A stretch of DNA of 64,000 nucleotides from JADKAV01 sp037045455 (GCA_037045455.1 JBAOIN010000003.1:434001-498000); one strand, 5' to 3'; numbered from the stretch's first letter, positions 16,504-25,824 are shown. Translations and numbers: made by a program. Notes: a model not told the origin generated them from the letters alone.

Positions 16504-17409
16504 GTGCCCGCCAACGCCTCAACTGGCCCCGTCTTGGTGGTCGGCGCCACCGGCCACCTCGGGGGCCAGGTCGTGACCGCGCTCCTCGAGCGCGGCAAGA
16601 CAGTCCGAGCTCTCGTGCGGCCCTCCACCGACGCCAGCAAGCTTGAGAGTCGGGGGGTCGAGATTGCGCGCGGCGACATGCTCGACCTGGAGTCACTGAT
16701 CGCGGCAATGACCGGGGTTGACGCCGTCATCTCCACCGCTGCCGGATACACCCGCGGCGGCAAAAGTGCCACGGACATCGACACGATCGGGAACGCCAAT
16801 CTGGCCACCGCAGCACACGAGGCCGGGGTTCGACGATTCGTCCTGACGAGCATCCTGACCTCCGACCAGACCCCGAACGTGCCCCACTTCTGGCACAAGA
16901 AGCTCGCCGAAGACAAGCTCGCGGAGCTCGGCGTGCCCTTCGTTGCGTTGCGCCCCGGGGCCTTCCTCGATCAGGTCGCGACGATGGCTGGCAACCCCGT
17001 CGAGAAGGGCCGCATCATGTGGATGGGTCGCAGGGACGTGCCGCTGACATTTGTGCTGACCTCCGACCTCGCCGGGTATCTCGCGCAGGCCGTCGACGCC
17101 GATGTGCGGGACGGAGAACGCATCGACATCGGCTGGGATCGGCCGGTAAGCATCAGCCAGGCAGTTGCCCTTCTCAGTGAGGCGACGGGGACGAATATTA
17201 AGGCACGCGCCATCCCGCCATCGATCACGAAAGCCGCCGGCGCAGTCGTCGGATTGTTCGTCCCCTTCGTCAAGGACATGGCATCTATGTTCCGGTGGTT
17301 CGACAGCGGCAAGTACGTGGCCGACACCCGCCGTCAGACTGAAGTCTTCGGCAAACCCCCCACAGCGGAGAATGCCGTCAACGCCCTGGCCGCTGAGCTG
17401 AGACGTTAG
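16504..17409 (+). CDS. NmrA-like NAD(P)-binding SDR family protein
   Basis: Atypical short-chain dehydrogenase of 301 residues. The Rossmann motif GATGHLGGQV is at residues 16-25, with GDMLDLESLIAAM and VDAVISTAAGYT following. It lacks a clear YxxxK catalytic pair, as in NmrA-type sensors and epimerase-like proteins. GTG start. It is the last gene of the MarR-divergent unit and probably acts with the flavin-type protein upstream in one redox response. Confidence 0.85.
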   Translation: MPANASTGPVLVVGATGHLGGQVVTALLERGKTVRALVRPSTDASKLESRGVEIARGDMLDLESLIAAMTGVDAVISTAAGYTRGGKSATDIDTIGNANLATAAHEAGVRRFVLTSILTSDQTPNVPHFWHKKLAEDKLAELGVPFVALRPGAFLDQVATMAGNPVEKGRIMWMGRRDVPLTFVLTSDLAGYLAQAVDADVRDGERIDIGWDRPVSISQAVALLSEATGTNIKARAIPPSITKAAGAVVGLFVPFVKDMASMFRWFDSGKYVADTRRQTEVFGKPPTAENAVNALAAELRR

Positions 17410-17470
17410 GTCCGAGAGAGCCCATGTGGACGGTGGCGGCCGTGATGTGGGCGGCCCGGTCTACCGCGCA

Positions 17471-17571
17471 ATGTGCCAAGAGGGTCAGAAACTGGTCCTG
17501 GAGGCACATCGCTCGGCGGCAGCCTTCGGACGATGTGCCCTTAAGGCGAGAAACTCGCACCTGAGGCACAT
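17471..17571. repeat. Two tandem 39-nt hairpins with AAA loops
   Basis: Hairpin 1 (17471-17509) and hairpin 2 (17533-17571) both begin ATGTGCC and end GGCACAT. Inside are AGG-gt-CAG-AAA-CTG-gt-CCT and AGG-c-GAG-AAA-CTC-gca-CCT. The inner stem differs by a compensated pair (CAG/CTG against GAG/CTC) while the loop stays AAA. They fill the gap between the SDR and C-S lyase genes. Confidence 0.75.
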
Positions 17572-17645
17572 CGGGGCTCAGAGATGCGGGCAAGCAATCA
17601 GGTCAGACGGCGTGACCACGCTCAATCGCACTTAGGCTGGTCGCG

Positions 17646-18791
17646 ATGGAGCCTCACACCATGACCCACGCAGATCCCATGTCCGTCCTGCGACAACGGA
17701 CCAGTGGCAAGTGGCGGGCGTATTCACCTGATGTGCTGCCGATGTTCGTGGCGGAAATGGACTACCCGCTGGCCCCCGCGATCCGTGCTGCCCTGCACGC
17801 CGCGATCGAACGCGGCGACTCCGGATACGCCAACCCTTACGACCCCGGCGCGAAGGAGGCGTTCGCGTCGTTCGCCCGTGACACCTGGGGCTGGGCGCCT
17901 GACCCGAGCCGGATGAGCATGACCACTGACGTGTCGGTCGTGATCGTGGAGTCGCTGCGCCGCCTCATCGCGCCAGGCGAGCCGGTGATCATCACGCCGC
18001 CGATCTACCCGCCCTTTTACGACCTGATCCCGGAGGCCGGGGGAACTGTGGCCGAGGTCGCGTTGACCCAAGACGGCCTCGACCTGACCGGTATCGAGCA
18101 GACGATGGCCACCGGCGCCAGGGGAGTGCTGCTGTGCAACCCGCACAACCCGCTCGGGCTGGTGCACAGCCGAGAGACCCTGGTCGAGCTCGCAGAGATC
18201 GTCGCGCGGCACGACGGCTTCGTCGTCAGTGACGAGATCCATGCACCACTGACCCATTACGGCCAACAGTTCACCCCCTACCTGTCGGTCTCCGATGCCG
18301 CTCGCGCGCACGGGATCACAGCCGCGTCAGGTAGCAAGGCGTTCAACCTCGCTGGGCTTAAGTGCGCCCTGTTCGTCGCGGGATCTCCGGCGATGGCCGA
18401 CCTGATCGCACAACTGCCCGACGAGGTGAGTTTCCGCACTGGCCAGTTCGGCCTGATCGCGACGCGGGAGGGTTTCGCCAACTCCCGGGATTGGCTGGGC
18501 GAAACGATCGCCGCGATCGAGAGCAACGTCGCACTGCTCGCCGACCAACTGCGGAGCAAGCTGCCCGAGGTGACGATGCACGAACCGCACGCCGGGTACC
18601 TGGCCTGGCTTGACCTCTCTGCTCTGAACCTCGGTGACGATCCGGCTCGCGTCCTGGTGTCGCGGGCGAAGGTGGCGCTGTCCAGCGGCCCCGACTTCGG
18701 AAGCCCCGGACGCGGGCACGCACGCATGAACCTGGCCTGCGCCCCTGAAACCGTGACCGAGGCGGTGGACCGGATCGCCGCGGCTGTCTAG
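17646..18791 (+). CDS. MalY/PatB-type PLP-dependent cystathionine beta-lyase
   Basis: Fold-type I aminotransferase-like C-S lyase, 381 residues. Conserved segments: PMFVAEMDYPLAP near the N-terminus, CNPHNPLGLVHS, DEIHAPL, and the PLP lysine in ASGSKAFNLAGLKCA. Family members cleave cystathionine or other cysteine conjugates to thiol, pyruvate and ammonia. ATG 17646 is used; a second in-frame ATG lies at 17661. It is a single gene, convergent with the SGNH hydrolase, with no spacer between the two stops. Confidence 0.92.
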   Translation: MEPHTMTHADPMSVLRQRTSGKWRAYSPDVLPMFVAEMDYPLAPAIRAALHAAIERGDSGYANPYDPGAKEAFASFARDTWGWAPDPSRMSMTTDVSVVIVESLRRLIAPGEPVIITPPIYPPFYDLIPEAGGTVAEVALTQDGLDLTGIEQTMATGARGVLLCNPHNPLGLVHSRETLVELAEIVARHDGFVVSDEIHAPLTHYGQQFTPYLSVSDAARAHGITAASGSKAFNLAGLKCALFVAGSPAMADLIAQLPDEVSFRTGQFGLIATREGFANSRDWLGETIAAIESNVALLADQLRSKLPEVTMHEPHAGYLAWLDLSALNLGDDPARVLVSRAKVALSSGPDFGSPGRGHARMNLACAPETVTEAVDRIAAAV

Positions 18792-21248
18792 CTACTTCCA
18801 GGGTCTACCCACGAACTGCTTGACCGAGGCGGTGTTCGAGGGTTGCACCGAGAGCGAGCCCAGGAACTGCACGGTCACCCGGATCTTGCCCTTGCTACCA
18901 ACTCTGGACCACTTCTTGGGCAGCGTGATGTTCCGCTTCCCGCTCTTGGGTAGGTGCACGGACTTGTAGTGCAGCACCGCCTTGGTGTTCACGGCGCGAA
19001 CGCCCACACTGCCCGATTTCGGCCCCTTCGAGGTCAGCTTGACCTGCAGCCGGATCTTGTGGCCGGCCGTGATCGTCGCGGGACCGAGCAACTTGACCTT
19101 GATCTTCGAGGAGACCGACTTGCCCAGCGGCTGCACTGTGGTGAACGCCGGCACGACCGGCGGAACCTGGCTCAAAAGGGTCGCTGACAGCATGTCCGCG
19201 TACTGCTGCTGACCCGCGTTGTTCGGGTGGAATCCGACGCCAGTCCCGTGCGCGGCGGTGCGCTCGACGATGTAGTCGGTCAGGCTGGTGACCCACCTGC
19301 CAGGCGAGCACATGCCGTAGGGGTGGCTTGCCCGGTACATGGAGAACGCAGTGTTCCAGCCGTAGGTCGCACCGTTGTTGTGAATCTGCGCCACGAGACC
19401 GTTGACGGGAACCTCGATCCGGTTGTCCAGTCGGGTGGCCGGCGCCGGCTGAGGCGGGTCGGCTGGGTTGAAGGGCCCGAATCCGGTCACGACCGGGCTG
19501 AGCGACGGGACATTACCGGGGAAGGAGCTGTTCTGCGGCACCGCGATGACGTCGTGACCGGCTTGCCCCTCGTAGAGGACGTTGTACGCCCACCCGTTGT
19601 CGATCTGGTTCAAGGGCGACATCAACGGGTTCGTCAGCATCTGCTGCACGGTCGGGAAGTTGATGTTGTCCGGCTCCGGCAGTCCGCCTGGGTTCTTTAG
19701 CGTCAACTGCCCGCCCCAGGGCTGTGTCGGATCCTGCTGCACGCCGCAGTACTCGGTGTTGCCGGGCGTTCCCTTCTGGGTCAGGTCCGGGTACATCGCC
19801 TGCGTGAGGTTGGAGATCTTCGAGTAGCGCACGGGGTCGGACGCCGTGAAGCCTGGCGCAGGTACGCCGTTGACCAGCTTCTGCGTCTGGCACTGCGCCG
19901 CGCCACCAGTGGCACCCAAGCAGGGCGCGAGCCTTCCGTAGTCCTGCTGCAGGATGGTGAGGTTGTTGAAGACCGCTTCCTCGAGTTCGGGGTTGTCCTG
20001 CACTGGGTCAGTGGCCGACGGATCGGAAGTCAGGCACCGGTAGCCGCCCACGTCCCCGGGCGTGATCAGGTTCATGTCGCCCAGCAGCGTGAGCAAGGAG
20101 AACACGCTGTTGAAGGAACCGGTCGGCCCGTTCGGCTCGCAGGTGAACGCGAGGTCCGAAAGGTTGGCCAGGTCGAGGTTGCCCGACACCTGCGCCCCGT
20201 CCTGGCAGTTGGGGAAGCCCTGGACCAGATTCTTCAGCGAACCTGCAATCCCGCTGTTCGGGAAGCCGTTGACGACGACCGGCAGCACGTCGGTGGCCAC
20301 ACAACTGATGATCACCGGCGACAGACCGGCGTCGTTGCCGCCGATGGACATCAGGCCTGCGTCGTAGGTCTGGCCACCGGCGATCGCTGTCAACTGGTCG
20401 ATCTGTGGCGGCATGAACTGCCCGGGACCGGTGGTGCTCTGCTGTGACGGCTGCACGATCTTCTTCTGCGGTGACAGCAGGCCGCCGGTGGTGCTCACCG
20501 CCGGGTTGTTGTCCTGTTGCAGGATCTGGCCGCCCGAGCACGCCACATCCACCAGCGTGACGTTGGAGCGCGGGTCGGACTCCTCCAGAGTGAGGGCTGA
20601 GCGCACGAAACCGCTCCACCTGGACCGGTCACACGCCGGCTCATCCCAGGCGATGGTGCCGTCGGGATTGCGGAATGGCGGAAAGCCCTCGCCGGAGGCG
20701 TAGGAGTCGCCCAAGATGCTCACGAGAGTGTTGCGGACCGTGATGTCACTGTTGACGGTCTTCGTGATGGACGTCTTGGTGTCCTTCACAGTCAGTTGCA
20801 GGCCGAACGTGCCCTCCGGGAGCATGGCCGTCATCGGGGTGCCGCACGGCCGGCCCGCGTAGATCGTCACCGGGTTGGTGGCGATCGTCCAGGTGCACTG
20901 CAAGCGACTGGTGTGACCGCCGCCGACTGTGGAGCCGCTGGCATCGAGCACCACCTCGAACAAGCCGTTGCCCGGCAGGGGCCCGTAGAGCGCGTTTCCC
21001 GCCGCCTGGTAGCCGGGGACGGGCTGCATCGGTTGGTCCGGAATGCCCGGGTACTGGTCGTTGTCGGTCATGGAGGCCGGCATGGTCCAGTCCCACTGCA
21101 CGTCGATCCGGTTCCAGTCCAACTCCGCCTGTTTGTGCCCGTTCGGACCGATGTCCGCGGTCGCCAAACCTGGGGTCAGCGTTGCTGCCACTACCGCGAT
21201 CGCGGCAAGACACGCGCGAAGTCCGCCCTTGCTCACTTGGACCCCCAT
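18792..21248 (-). CDS. Large secreted SGNH/GDSL hydrolase
   Basis: Exported esterase or lipase-like protein of about 818 residues. The signal peptide LRACLAAIAVVAATLTPGLATA starts close to the N-terminus. SGNH block I is SILGDSYASGEGFPPF, block III is GGNDAG, and the catalytic His is in GFHPNNAGQQQYADM. A long cysteine-containing insertion separates blocks III and V. The last 100 residues (KIKVKLLGPATITAG onward) form an Ig-like basic beta domain that may bind the cell surface. The start is uncertain (ATG 21248 or a GTG just after). Substrate unknown. Convergent with the lyase gene. Confidence 0.85.
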   Translation of the reverse strand: MGVQVSKGGLRACLAAIAVVAATLTPGLATADIGPNGHKQAELDWNRIDVQWDWTMPASMTDNDQYPGIPDQPMQPVPGYQAAGNALYGPLPGNGLFEVVLDASGSTVGGGHTSRLQCTWTIATNPVTIYAGRPCGTPMTAMLPEGTFGLQLTVKDTKTSITKTVNSDITVRNTLVSILGDSYASGEGFPPFRNPDGTIAWDEPACDRSRWSGFVRSALTLEESDPRSNVTLVDVACSGGQILQQDNNPAVSTTGGLLSPQKKIVQPSQQSTTGPGQFMPPQIDQLTAIAGGQTYDAGLMSIGGNDAGLSPVIISCVATDVLPVVVNGFPNSGIAGSLKNLVQGFPNCQDGAQVSGNLDLANLSDLAFTCEPNGPTGSFNSVFSLLTLLGDMNLITPGDVGGYRCLTSDPSATDPVQDNPELEEAVFNNLTILQQDYGRLAPCLGATGGAAQCQTQKLVNGVPAPGFTASDPVRYSKISNLTQAMYPDLTQKGTPGNTEYCGVQQDPTQPWGGQLTLKNPGGLPEPDNINFPTVQQMLTNPLMSPLNQIDNGWAYNVLYEGQAGHDVIAVPQNSSFPGNVPSLSPVVTGFGPFNPADPPQPAPATRLDNRIEVPVNGLVAQIHNNGATYGWNTAFSMYRASHPYGMCSPGRWVTSLTDYIVERTAAHGTGVGFHPNNAGQQQYADMLSATLLSQVPPVVPAFTTVQPLGKSVSSKIKVKLLGPATITAGHKIRLQVKLTSKGPKSGSVGVRAVNTKAVLHYKSVHLPKSGKRNITLPKKWSRVGSKGKIRVTVQFLGSLSVQPSNTASVKQFVGRPWK

Positions 21249-21405
21249 TCCCTCGGGTTCGATGCGCGTCATGCTAGGGGCGTTCGCCAGGCGGTCGCTC
21301 GCTGATGGACGACACGCCGAACCGCATGCCGCCGCCGGGCCAGATGGTCTTCTAGCCTGAAGGCATCCGCAACCGCGGTTGACCTTCCCCCGGATCCTCA
21401 TGCCG

Positions 21406-21447
21406 GGGAGGGCGGCTCAGTCGAAACGACGGGTCGCCCTCCCTTTT
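21406..21447. terminator. Strong hairpin between EamA and SGNH genes
   Basis: Outer stem GGGAGGGCG (21406-21414) with CGCCCTCCC (21435-21443), inner stem GTCG-AAA-CGAC. Read on + it is followed by TTTT; read on - it starts right after the EamA stop and lacks a U tract. The flanking genes are both on -, so it is probably a U-poor terminator for the EamA gene. Confidence 0.55.
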
Positions 21448-22355
21448 CAACCAGCCGTAGGCCGGGTGGCCAGGAACGAACCGGCGATCACCAGCGGGAA
21501 CCCCACGAGCATCCCGGTCGTCAACGGCTCGGACAGCACCACGATGCCCAGCAGAATGGCCACGGCCGGGTTGATGAACGTGATGGTCGTGGCGCGCACG
21601 GGTCCCGCCGCGGCGATGAGCCGGAAGAACAACACGAAAGCCACCGCGGTGCAGAGCAAGCCAAGGACGAGCAGGCTGCCCGACGTCTTGGGTGCCAGCG
21701 GCCAGGCATCTACCAGACCCGGCACGCCGAACGGGATGTAGGCCACGGCGACGAACAGGATGGACACGGCGACGATCCCGATGACCGGAGGTGGGTTGCG
21801 CTGCCGGTCGATCATGATGGGCGCTACCGCGTAGCAGACCGCCACCACGAACAGTTCAGCGATGCTCAACGCATCCAGGTGCCCGGTCGAGGCGTCGATC
21901 CCGACAAGAGCAGCCACTCCGACCAGCCCCAGCAGCATGCCGGCGATGCGGACCCCGGCGATGTTGTGTCGGTCACCCAGCACAGCCGTCACGACCGCGC
22001 CAACGATGGGTACGGTGGCCAGCAGCAGACCCGCCAGGGCGCTGGAGATCCGCAACTCGGCATGCCCGAGCAGCAGCCATGGAATGCCCATCTCAAGCAC
22101 GGCGAAGACGGCCGCGACGGGCCAGGCCCGCAGCGCCGGACGCAGCGATCCCGATCGCATGGCGATAGGGATCAGGACGAGCGCGGCCAGTGCGGTGCGG
22201 GCGAAGACCAGCGTCGCCGGGTTCACCTCACTGACGGCGACTTTGATGAACAGGTAGGGCAGACCCCAGATGACCGACATCGCGGCGAACAACACCCACG
22301 CCTCCCCCGACATCCGCTCGCCGTGGTGCTGGCGAGTGGCAGGGGAGGCAGTCAC
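21447..22355 (-). CDS. EamA/DMT-family transporter
   Basis: Inner-membrane permease of the drug/metabolite transporter superfamily, about 302 residues with ten hydrophobic segments arranged as two five-helix EamA repeats. It includes WVLFAAMSVIWGLPYLFIKVA at the start of repeat 1 and GLVGVAALVGI at its end. GTG 22355 gives a polar 14-residue leader; ATG 22313 starts directly before helix 1 and is a good alternative. Substrate unknown. Divergent from the GyrI-like gene. Confidence 0.88.
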   Translation of the reverse strand: MTASPATRQHHGERMSGEAWVLFAAMSVIWGLPYLFIKVAVSEVNPATLVFARTALAALVLIPIAMRSGSLRPALRAWPVAAVFAVLEMGIPWLLLGHAELRISSALAGLLLATVPIVGAVVTAVLGDRHNIAGVRIAGMLLGLVGVAALVGIDASTGHLDALSIAELFVVAVCYAVAPIMIDRQRNPPPVIGIVAVSILFVAVAYIPFGVPGLVDAWPLAPKTSGSLLVLGLLCTAVAFVLFFRLIAAAGPVRATTITFINPAVAILLGIVVLSEPLTTGMLVGFPLVIAGSFLATRPTAG

Positions 22356-22459
22356 CAGTTCATCCTAAGCAGGCGTGCCCGGGCCCTCGATTGGATCAAG
22401 GGGGCGCGTGCAACGCCCTGCTCACCCCGCTTCGGCGGTCGGGCTGGCACAGTTGGGGC

Positions 22460-22903
22460 GTGAGTTACGAAGTGACCATTGAGCAGCGCGATGCGCAGCA
22501 AGCTGTCGTCATGGGCGCGGATCTGGGACGCGAACAGATCCCCGAGTTCCTGGGCAGCGCCTATGGGTCCCTCTTCGCGCAGCTTGCGCAGAGGGGAGTG
22601 TCGCCGGCTGGGCCGCCGTTCGCGCGCTACCAGGTCGACAATGACTTGTTTCACGTCACGGCAGGCGTTCCCGTCGGGCTGGTGCCGCAGGGGCTGCCGG
22701 GCGGCACACTCCCGGGCGGCCTGATCGCCACGACCTTGCACGTCGGTAGCTACGAAGGCCTACCCGAGGCCTTCCATGCGGTGATCGACTGGGTCGGCAG
22801 CAACGGGTATCGCATAGCCGCGGACCCTTGGGAGAGCTACCTGGATGACCCCAGCGTTGCCGAGCCGCGCACTCAGGTCTGCTTCCCCGTGGAGACCGTG
22901 TGA
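22460..22903 (+). CDS. GyrI-like / AraC effector-binding domain protein
   Basis: A 147-residue stand-alone GyrI-like domain: VSYEVTIEQRDAQQAVVMGADL, then a GSAYGSLFAQLAQRGV helix, an ARYQVDNDLFHVTAGVPVG strand pair and HVGSYEGLPEAFHAV. These domains bind small hydrophobic molecules and occur alone or fused to regulators. The GTG at 22460 removes a 23-residue extension without family support. The stop overlaps the sulfotransferase start (GTGA). Confidence 0.75.
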   Translation: MSYEVTIEQRDAQQAVVMGADLGREQIPEFLGSAYGSLFAQLAQRGVSPAGPPFARYQVDNDLFHVTAGVPVGLVPQGLPGGTLPGGLIATTLHVGSYEGLPEAFHAVIDWVGSNGYRIAADPWESYLDDPSVAEPRTQVCFPVETV

Positions 22904-23973
22904 GCTTCCTGCAACCCGGTGAGGTGCTGCTGCACATCGGACCGCCGAAGACCGGTACCACCGCCTTGCAGCACTCGCTGGCCGAGGCCCGGCCCCGGTT
23001 GCGCGCGCAGGGAGTGCTCTACCCCGGGAAGAAGTTCTCCCACTGGACGCCGTCCTGCTCGGCGCTGGGCATCGCGACCACCGCCCATCCGGCCGACCCG
23101 CCGGTACCGCCGGAGATCTGGGAGAGCTTCAGCCAGCGGGTCGCCCGGCGCAAGGACAAAGCCGTGGTGTCCAGCGAGCAGTTCGCGGACGCCGATGCGG
23201 CCCTGGCGAAGTCGGTGATCGAAGACCTGGGCGGACCCGGCCAAGTGCGGGTTCTGTTGACGCTACGGCCATTGGCGCTGATCCTGCCCAGCTCCTGGCA
23301 GCAGTCGTTGAAGTCCGGCGCTCCGAAACCGCTGCCCGGGCCGTTGCGCCACGCCAAGTCTCGCCTGGTCAAGCCCTACAACGAGTGGCTGCGCGACACG
23401 TTGGCGGGCGGCAACGACACGTTCTGGCAGCGCTTCGACTATGCCGCTCTGCTGTCCCGCTGGTCGGACATCGTGGGGCCGGAGCGGGTGTCGGTGATCG
23501 TGGTCGACTCCAGTGACCCTCTGCGCATCCTGCGTGACGCCGAGCAGGTGATCGGCCTGTCCGAGGGGACATTGGACCGAGTCACCACCAAGACCAACAG
23601 ATCGCTGTCCTACGAGGAAGCGGCATTGGTACGGCAATGGCTGGCCGAGATCGAGAAGAAGCTCCCCATGCCCGCAGCGCAGTACCACGACTGGATCCGG
23701 CGCGGTGCGCTATGGGGCTTGGTGGACGGCCGGCAACCCGGTCCCGACGAGCATGCCCTGCGCACTCCGCAGTGGGCGCTGGAGCAGATCGACTCCCGCA
23801 CCCAGGGCATGATCGATGCGATCAGTGCCTCGGGTGTCGACGTGCGTGGTGATCTCTCAAACCTCATCGTCCCCGCGGCACCCGGCGTCGACGGCGAGGT
23901 GGTCTCGGTTCCGGTGGACGTCGCGATCCAACTGCTGATGGGCCTGGCAACGAAGGCCGCAAAGAGCCGCTGA
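22900..23973 (+). CDS. Sulfotransferase family protein
   Basis: PAPS-dependent sulfotransferase fold, 357 residues. The 5'-phosphosulfate loop HIGPPKTGTTALQHSL is at residues 12-27. The 3'-phosphate-binding part is probably the LLTLRPLALILPSSWQQ strand and helix. No signal peptide, so cytoplasmic. It could decorate a polysaccharide or lipid; the heparinase-like lyase encoded convergently is suggestive. Acceptor unknown. Coupled to the GyrI-like gene. Confidence 0.8.
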   Translation: MSFLQPGEVLLHIGPPKTGTTALQHSLAEARPRLRAQGVLYPGKKFSHWTPSCSALGIATTAHPADPPVPPEIWESFSQRVARRKDKAVVSSEQFADADAALAKSVIEDLGGPGQVRVLLTLRPLALILPSSWQQSLKSGAPKPLPGPLRHAKSRLVKPYNEWLRDTLAGGNDTFWQRFDYAALLSRWSDIVGPERVSVIVVDSSDPLRILRDAEQVIGLSEGTLDRVTTKTNRSLSYEEAALVRQWLAEIEKKLPMPAAQYHDWIRRGALWGLVDGRQPGPDEHALRTPQWALEQIDSRTQGMIDAISASGVDVRGDLSNLIVPAAPGVDGEVVSVPVDVAIQLLMGLATKAAKSR

Positions 23974-23978
23974 TCGCG

Positions 23979-24011
23979 GGTTTCGGTACCTGACGCGGAG
24001 GTACCAAAACC
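23979..24011. terminator. Bidirectional hairpin between convergent genes
   Basis: GGTTTCGGTACC (23979-23990) pairs with GGTACCAAAACC (24000-24011), one mismatch, 9-base loop. It sits exactly between the sulfotransferase stop and the end of the lyase gene, so it can end transcription from both sides. Confidence 0.75.
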
Positions 24012-24012
24012 T

Positions 24013-25824
24013 CTACGGAATCGTGAACGTCGAGGTGCTGCCCTTGCGCGCCACGGCTACGGTGCCATCGGTCAAGGAGACCTCCGGCGCCTGATCCCCG
24101 GCAGCCAGCACCGAAACCCAGGTCCGCGACGTGCCCTTCGCCATCTTGCGTGAACGCTGCAGCACCGTGCCCTTCACGACCTCGCCGTAGCCCTGCGTGA
24201 ACCATCCGCGTTCGGTGCTCACCTTGCCGCCACCGCTGAACAGCATGCGGGCCGCGGCGGTCTTGGTCGTCAGGGTCGCGCCGGTGCCCGAGGCGGCCAC
24301 GGTCACGCCGGACGGCACCTGCCAGCGCTGGTCGATCTTGATCCGTTTGCGGGCTTTGACGGAATCCACCACGACCAAGCCGTCGATGCCGCTGTCGTAG
24401 TAGACGCAACGCGAAATGCGAGCGGCAATGTAGGTGCGGTCGGTCAGACAGGTGCGGTCGTAGGGTTCCAAAGCCGCCGAACGCTTCCTCGACAAAGCAG
24501 CAGAACTCTTCTTCGACTGCTTCTTGGGTTTGAGCGTCGTCACCCGGATCACGCTGTGGCCAGACCTCGAAACCATGTAGTCGCGGATCGCGGAGTTGTC
24601 GTAGCGATAGGGGCCCGGATCGCCGACGAACTCAGCGCCGTAGCTGTTGAAGGTCACCGAGCCGAGGTCGTTGTGCACATGGGCGGTGACGAACGGCCGC
24701 GCCGAGCGCACCGAGAAGAACGTCGGCCGGTGTCCGTCGATGTCGGTCCAGCTGTTGCGGCCGAACACGTAGCCTCCGCTGAACGTCTCGAACAGCTGGC
24801 CCGGGGGTTGGCCCTCCGTGCCCTTGGTCGCCGCCCAGCGGGCTTCGGAGCCGGGCGCGAACCACTTCGGCGTCAGAGACGCGCGCATCGTGTCACCGGT
24901 CATCACGAGGTTGAAGTTCGGATCGACTGCTGCGGCCAGGAATTGCTCCGAGCGCAGGATTGCGGCGTTGATCGTGTCGAACGGTAGCCCGCAGCGGTCG
25001 TAGATCGGCCGCAGGTTGTTCATCAACCGCAGTGTGTAGAAGGCATACCAGGGCGAGCCCTCCCGATCGCTGCCGTCGGCCAGGACCAGGTAGTTCGCAA
25101 GCCGGTCCAGGTTCGCCGCGGCCTGGTCCCGGCGGGCGGTGTCGCCGAGGTAGCAGAAGGCCGCGAGTGCCGAACCCTGCGAGTGCAGACCAGTGTTGTT
25201 GGTGCCGCCACCGATTTTGAACCCGTCGACCTGGCGCACAGCCTCCTTGCGGGTGGCCTTGACGAACCTCGCGCCGTTGCTGACGTCCGCCGCGCAGGTC
25301 AGGGTCCACAGCCGCTCGCCGGCGATGATCGGTTGGGTCACCGACCAGGTGCGGGTCTTCTTCTTCCTGTGATCACCCAGCCAGTCCCCGATCAGGTCGA
25401 AGAACCGCTGCACCATCGCAGCGTCGGCGCGCCGGGCGCCTGTGTAGAGCAACGGCACGGCCCAGTACAGCCCGTTGATGTGATCGTTTCCGCTGGAGTC
25501 GGCGGTCGACTGCCGGTTCCACTTGCCGTTCAGCTTGTACGTGCCGTACTGCCCGAGGTCGACGACCTTGTTCTGCATGATCGAGTCGGCCTCGGCGGCG
25601 TCGCCCTTCTTGTTCGGGACCAGCAGCCGGCACCACGCGTCTTCGCGGATGTTCTGTCCCAGCGGGATGCTGTAGGGGCCAGGGGTGACCGTGGTGGTGG
25701 TTGTCGGCGTGGGGCTCGCTGTGGGGCTCTCGGATACCGTCGGGCTCGGGCTCTCGTCGGCGACGGCGGGCGACACGCCCGCGCACAGCCCGAGGACCAC
25801 GAGCAGGGTCACAGCGCTACGCAT
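24013..25824 (-). CDS. Secreted heparinase II/III-like polysaccharide lyase
   Basis: Exported protein of 603 residues. Signal peptide MRSAVTLLVVLGLCAGVSPAVA, then a Ser/Thr/Pro-rich linker (residues 23-48). An alpha-helical toroid follows, with LHSQGSALAAF and YAFYTLRLMNNLRPIY. The beta-sandwich domain carries HVHNDLGSVTFNSYGAEFVGDPGP, the heparinase II/III signature. It probably cleaves an acidic polysaccharide such as alginate, heparin-like glycan or exopolysaccharide; the substrate cannot be told from sequence. It is convergent with a sulfotransferase gene and starts 81 bp from the divergent 91-residue gene. Confidence 0.8.
   Translation of the reverse strand: MRSAVTLLVVLGLCAGVSPAVADESPSPTVSESPTASPTPTTTTTVTPGPYSIPLGQNIREDAWCRLLVPNKKGDAAEADSIMQNKVVDLGQYGTYKLNGKWNRQSTADSSGNDHINGLYWAVPLLYTGARRADAAMVQRFFDLIGDWLGDHRKKKTRTWSVTQPIIAGERLWTLTCAADVSNGARFVKATRKEAVRQVDGFKIGGGTNNTGLHSQGSALAAFCYLGDTARRDQAAANLDRLANYLVLADGSDREGSPWYAFYTLRLMNNLRPIYDRCGLPFDTINAAILRSEQFLAAAVDPNFNLVMTGDTMRASLTPKWFAPGSEARWAATKGTEGQPPGQLFETFSGGYVFGRNSWTDIDGHRPTFFSVRSARPFVTAHVHNDLGSVTFNSYGAEFVGDPGPYRYDNSAIRDYMVSRSGHSVIRVTTLKPKKQSKKSSAALSRKRSAALEPYDRTCLTDRTYIAARISRCVYYDSGIDGLVVVDSVKARKRIKIDQRWQVPSGVTVAASGTGATLTTKTAAARMLFSGGGKVSTERGWFTQGYGEVVKGTVLQRSRKMAKGTSRTWVSVLAAGDQAPEVSLTDGTVAVARKGSTSTFTIP

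Noticed and set aside
17410..17645. tRNA or rRNA gene in the spacers
   Set aside because: No cloverleaf with TTCGA-type T loop and CCA-ready acceptor was found in this or other spacers; the hairpins here are twin simple stems.
21249..21446. Possible c-di-AMP or other riboswitch in the SGNH leader
   Set aside because: The spacer has a hairpin and GGGGGAAGG patches, but the conserved core of the ydaO motif could not be laid out; kept only as a hairpin.
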